The notes beneath the pieces were generated by a model. The model was not told the DNA's origin and made no database searches. It saw nothing but the letters and a program-made list of their open reading frames with translations. From Phocaeicola plebeius (GTDB lineage: Bacteria > Bacteroidota > Bacteroidia > Bacteroidales > Bacteroidaceae), in NCBI RefSeq assembly GCF_003437535.1, contig NZ_QSQT01000012.1, forward strand, positions 58,328 through 122,327: 64,000 nucleotides of DNA, written 5' to 3'. Both the position numbers and the translations under genes were made by a program. Shown here in pieces: positions 61,255 through 64,000 of the stretch (positions are counted from its first letter, which is position 1; each line of letters opens with the position of its first letter).

Positions 61255-61262
61255 CAAAGATA
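61255..61262 (-). promoter_or_regulatory. sdaA promoter -7 element
   Basis: TATCTTTG on the - strand (complement CAAAGATA). Confidence 0.65.
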
Positions 61263-61300
61263 CGCAATAATCGCATATATGCGCAGAAATCCCGTGGGGT

Positions 61301-63802
61301 TTATTTTAAATCCACCACGGTGATGCCTGCGCCGCCAAACTGTACGTGTTCATCCTGGAAATGGGCTACTCCCGGCACGGTAGCCAAGTATTGCCGGATG
61401 AGGGTGCGCAGAATACCTGTACCCGTACCGTGCAGGATGCGTACGCGGCTGACTCCTACCAAGATAGCGTCATCGATGAAATAGGTGACTGCCTGTATGG
61501 CTTCGTCTCCACGCATACCTCTGACATCGATGTCTTGCTTGAAATTCAGTTTCTTTTCGTACATCCGGTCTTGGGTTTCGCTGCTGACAAAGGTCGCCTT
61601 GCTGGATAACGGAGCAGCCCTCGGTGCATCCGTCCGTTCCAGACGGTCGGCTTTCACGTTGGTTTTCATCAGTCCGAACATGACCACGGCATTCTTTCCG
61701 CTGATTTCCATGACTTGTCCCACACTGGTCTGTCCTTTGATGCGCACATAGTCTCCCGCTTCAATGGGGCGTACCTTAGGAGCAACCGGAGTTTCAGGAG
61801 TATTGGCTTGTTTCGCTTTCTTGTCTTTTTTGCGCTCCTGCTTTTCGCGGAGTTTTTCCATCTTGCGCGCGATTTTCTCTTCCAAAGCCGCCTTTTCCAG
61901 GTTCTCTACCTGCTGCTTGAAGTCGGTCAGTTCCTGACGTGCCGTGCGGGTACGTTCCTTTTCAGCCTGCGCTTCCTTGATGGTACGAATGGTATTTTCG
62001 ATTTTGGCATTCGATTCTTGCAACAACCGTTCTGCCTCTTCTTTGGCTTTCTTCAGGATTTCCTTGCGGCTGCGTTCCAGCTCCTGTATTTCCTGTTCGT
62101 AACGGGCAATGGTATCTTCCATCTGTTTTTCCCGCTTGCGTATGTTCTGACGCTTGGTTTCCCAGTAACGCTTGTCGCGTACAATATCCTGCAGGTATTT
62201 GTCGCTCTGGATGTATTCACTTCCCACAATTTCCGATGCGTCAGCAATAACTTCTTCCGGCAAACCGATTTTACGGGCAATCTCTACGGCAAACGAACTT
62301 CCCGGATTACCAATCTGCAACTGGAACAGCGCCCGCATCTCGTGGCGGTCGTACAACATGGCTCCGTTTACCACTCCTTCGTGATCTTCGGCAAAATGCT
62401 TCAGGTTCTGGTAGTGAGTGGTAATCACGCCGAATGTACCTTTCAGGTTGAAGCGTTTCAGAACGGCTTCGGCAATGGCACCGCCAATCTGTGGCTCCGT
62501 ACCTCCTCCGAACTCATCGATAAGGATGAGACTTTCGCCGTTGCATGATTTCAGCATCATCTTCATGTTGGTCAGATGCGAAGAATAGGTACTCAGGTCG
62601 TCTTCAATACTCTGCTCATCACCAATATCAATAAATATGTGGCTGAATATACCGGCATGGCTCCGTTCGTGCATGGACACTAACATACCGCATTGCAGCA
62701 TGTATTGCAGCAGTCCCACGGTTTTCAGGCAGACAGATTTACCACCAGCGTTCGGTCCGGAAATAAGCAGGATGCGCTTGTCGCGTGTCAGAATAATGTC
62801 CAGCGGCACTACTTTCTTGTCATGCTTGGCCAGCGACATTTGCAGAAGCGGGTGCACAGCCTGAAACCAGTCGACAATCTGCTTGTTCTCAAACGACGGT
62901 TTCAATCCTTTTATATCTATACCGAACAAAGCTTTGGCACGGATGAAATCGATTTCTGCCAAAAATTCGTACGAGGAGAGTAAGGCCGGAACTTGCGGGC
63001 GTACCGTAGCCGAGAATTCCGTCAGGATGCGGATGATTTCACGGCGCTCTTCTCCTTCCAGCTCCCGGATGCGGTTATTGGCTTCCACCACTTCTGCCGG
63101 TTCAATAAATACAGTCTTTCCAGTGGCTGATTCATCGTGTACAATACCTCTGATTTTGCGCTTCATGCCGGGAGCAACCGGGATGACCAGGCGTCCGTCG
63201 CGCATGGTAGGAGTAACATCCTTGTCTACATACCCTTCCGATTGTGCAGCACGAAGAATACTGTTCAGGCTGCGTGATATGCTTCCCGTAGTAGCCGAGA
63301 GTTCCCGGCGGATGCGCAGAAGTTCCGCAGAAGCATTGTCCTTTATCTTTCCGAACTTGTCCAGGATGCTGTCGATACGTGCGATAAGTTGGGGGAATAC
63401 TAAAATATCTCCCGCCAGTTCGCGCAAGGCAGGATAAGGAGAATTTTCCGTTTCCTCTTCTTCGTCAGATTGCTGAAGGAATCGTACAATGTCGCGAATG
63501 GTTTCCAGTGAACGGCGAAGGTCGAACAGCTCTTGTTCGTCCATATACATACCTTCCACACGGATACGTTTCAAAGAAGGACGTACATCAAAGAAATATT
63601 GTGCCGGAAAATCTTCCTCTTCCTGCGTAATCCGCACAAATTCAACCACCTGCTCCAGGCGTTGGTTGATTTCATCGTAATTGTCCGAAAAAGTCATTTC
63701 GTCCACTCGTTCTTCGCCTAATGTACTCAGGCACTTGCCTTTCAGCAGTTGTCGTATCTGGTCGAATCCAATCTTCTGTTCGAAATTATGAGGGTATATC
63801 AT
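61301..63802 (-). CDS. mutS2: MutS2 endonuclease / ribosome-rescue ATPase
   Basis: An 833-residue MutS-related protein. There is no mismatch-recognition domain; the core and clamp (about 1-310) lead to the ATPase with Walker A ISGPNAGGKSVCLK and Walker B LILIDEFGGGTEPQ. A long coiled coil follows (about 520-650), then a KOW-like segment, and a C-terminal Smr nuclease domain (LDIRGMRGDEAIQAV, ILHGTGTGIL). MutS2 suppresses recombination in some bacteria and splits collided ribosomes in Bacillus. A strong promoter lies 28 bases upstream. Confidence 0.95.
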   Translation of the reverse strand: MIYPHNFEQKIGFDQIRQLLKGKCLSTLGEERVDEMTFSDNYDEINQRLEQVVEFVRITQEEEDFPAQYFFDVRPSLKRIRVEGMYMDEQELFDLRRSLETIRDIVRFLQQSDEEEETENSPYPALRELAGDILVFPQLIARIDSILDKFGKIKDNASAELLRIRRELSATTGSISRSLNSILRAAQSEGYVDKDVTPTMRDGRLVIPVAPGMKRKIRGIVHDESATGKTVFIEPAEVVEANNRIRELEGEERREIIRILTEFSATVRPQVPALLSSYEFLAEIDFIRAKALFGIDIKGLKPSFENKQIVDWFQAVHPLLQMSLAKHDKKVVPLDIILTRDKRILLISGPNAGGKSVCLKTVGLLQYMLQCGMLVSMHERSHAGIFSHIFIDIGDEQSIEDDLSTYSSHLTNMKMMLKSCNGESLILIDEFGGGTEPQIGGAIAEAVLKRFNLKGTFGVITTHYQNLKHFAEDHEGVVNGAMLYDRHEMRALFQLQIGNPGSSFAVEIARKIGLPEEVIADASEIVGSEYIQSDKYLQDIVRDKRYWETKRQNIRKREKQMEDTIARYEQEIQELERSRKEILKKAKEEAERLLQESNAKIENTIRTIKEAQAEKERTRTARQELTDFKQQVENLEKAALEEKIARKMEKLREKQERKKDKKAKQANTPETPVAPKVRPIEAGDYVRIKGQTSVGQVMEISGKNAVVMFGLMKTNVKADRLERTDAPRAAPLSSKATFVSSETQDRMYEKKLNFKQDIDVRGMRGDEAIQAVTYFIDDAILVGVSRVRILHGTGTGILRTLIRQYLATVPGVAHFQDEHVQFGGAGITVVDLK

Positions 63803-63830
63803 GGCTTGTTAGTTTCGTTTTTTCTGCCTG

Positions 63831-63862
63831 CAAAGGTACGACAATGAAAAAAAATAATCAAA
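63831..63862 (-). promoter_or_regulatory. mutS2 promoter
   Basis: On the - strand TACCTTTG (complement at 63831-63838) with TTTG (complement at 63859-63862) 20 bases upstream. Both elements are perfect. Confidence 0.8.
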
Positions 63863-63876
63863 AAAGGCGGTAAATA

Positions 63877-63907
63877 TTTGCAGATTTCAAAATAATGCGT
63901 ACCTTTG
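63877..63907 (+). promoter_or_regulatory. tRNA-Ser promoter, textbook sigma-ABfr type
   Basis: TTTG (63877-63880), 19 bases, TACCTTTG (63900-63907): an exact match to the Bacteroides -33/-7 consensus. A short hairpin (AACTCT/AGAGTT, 63930-63946) lies between it and the tRNA. Confidence 0.88.
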
Positions 63908-63948
63908 CATCGCCTTTGAAAAACAAGGCAACTCTCACGAAGAGTTCT

Positions 63949-64000
63949 GGAGAGGTGGCAGAGTGGTCGATTGCGGCGGTCTTGAAAACCGTTGTACCGC
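63949..64000 (+). tRNA. tRNA-Ser(UGA), cut by the window end
   Basis: The first 52 bases of a tRNA. The acceptor strand GGAGAGG, the D-arm (TGGCAGAGTGGTCGATTGCG), and an anticodon arm CGGTCTTGAAAACCG with loop anticodon TGA identify tRNA-Ser. The variable arm, T-arm and 3' acceptor strand lie beyond the window. Confidence 0.93.

Overview
The window is a Bacteroidales chromosome segment, most like Bacteroides/Phocaeicola. The evidence is: sigma-ABfr-type promoters (TAnnTTTG at -7, in the best case TTTG-N19-TACCTTTG) before many genes; a hybrid two-component regulator; a BtuB-BtuG-BtuF-BtuC-BtuD vitamin B12 locus with a surface lipoprotein; a CblA-like class A2 beta-lactamase; a fimbrillin-type lipoprotein; and ammonia-dependent asnA. 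All genes appear intact. I found no IS element, phage block or CRISPR array.

Layout: 0-5 kb holds a Yip1-like membrane protein, smpB, metH and ung. 5-11.5 kb holds asnA, rfbB, a small phosphodiesterase divergent from ppk1, and a cation/H+ antiporter. 11.6-18.5 kb is a cobalamin riboswitch and the five-gene btu operon. 18.5-20.8 kb is a compact cassette of a GNAT-like protein, an IbrA-like PAPS-reductase-family protein and an IbrB-like ParB-fold protein. 20.8-27.3 kb holds a hybrid two-component system co-directional with two half-size chromate-type transporters, then pgk. 27.6-33 kb is tex-nudC-PBP1A. 33-39.8 kb holds a secreted 5'-nucleotidase, a His-rich protein, a TonB receptor, an M64 peptidase and a GNAT enzyme. 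39.8-45.6 kb is an RND efflux operon. 45.7-52.4 kb holds a YgbA-like protein, ThrE-type exporter, ABM protein, rpsA, a SIMPL protein, a BadF-type sugar kinase and SlyD. 52.7-57.8 kb holds a fimbrillin-like lipoprotein, an SDR, an AraC regulator, a membrane protein/cytidylate-kinase-like fusion and a beta-lactamase. 57.9-64 kb holds rplU-rpmA, ogt and a HAD phosphatase, sdaA, mutS2 and the start of tRNA-Ser(UGA).

The clearest functional link is vitamin B12: a riboswitch-controlled import operon lies about 8 kb from B12-dependent metH, whose protein ends after the B12 domain and lacks the reactivation domain of the E. coli enzyme.

The most unusual signal is non-coding. Six intergenic sites, 9-16 kb apart, carry arrays of 4-6 short imperfect palindromes repeated at an exact 21- or 22-bp pitch. 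Four arrays (A 35-166, B 27428-27559, C 50797-50906, D 59884-60015) share the 16-bp core AAACGY-NNNN-RCGTTT with a variable 6-bp linker. Two others have the same architecture with unrelated sequence: E (11645-11725, TTTCACA-S-TGTGAAA, 21-bp pitch) and F (37725-37812, AGTACT-N8-AGTACT, 22-bp pitch). Alongside the GNAT-IbrA-IbrB cassette, these are the best candidates for something undescribed.
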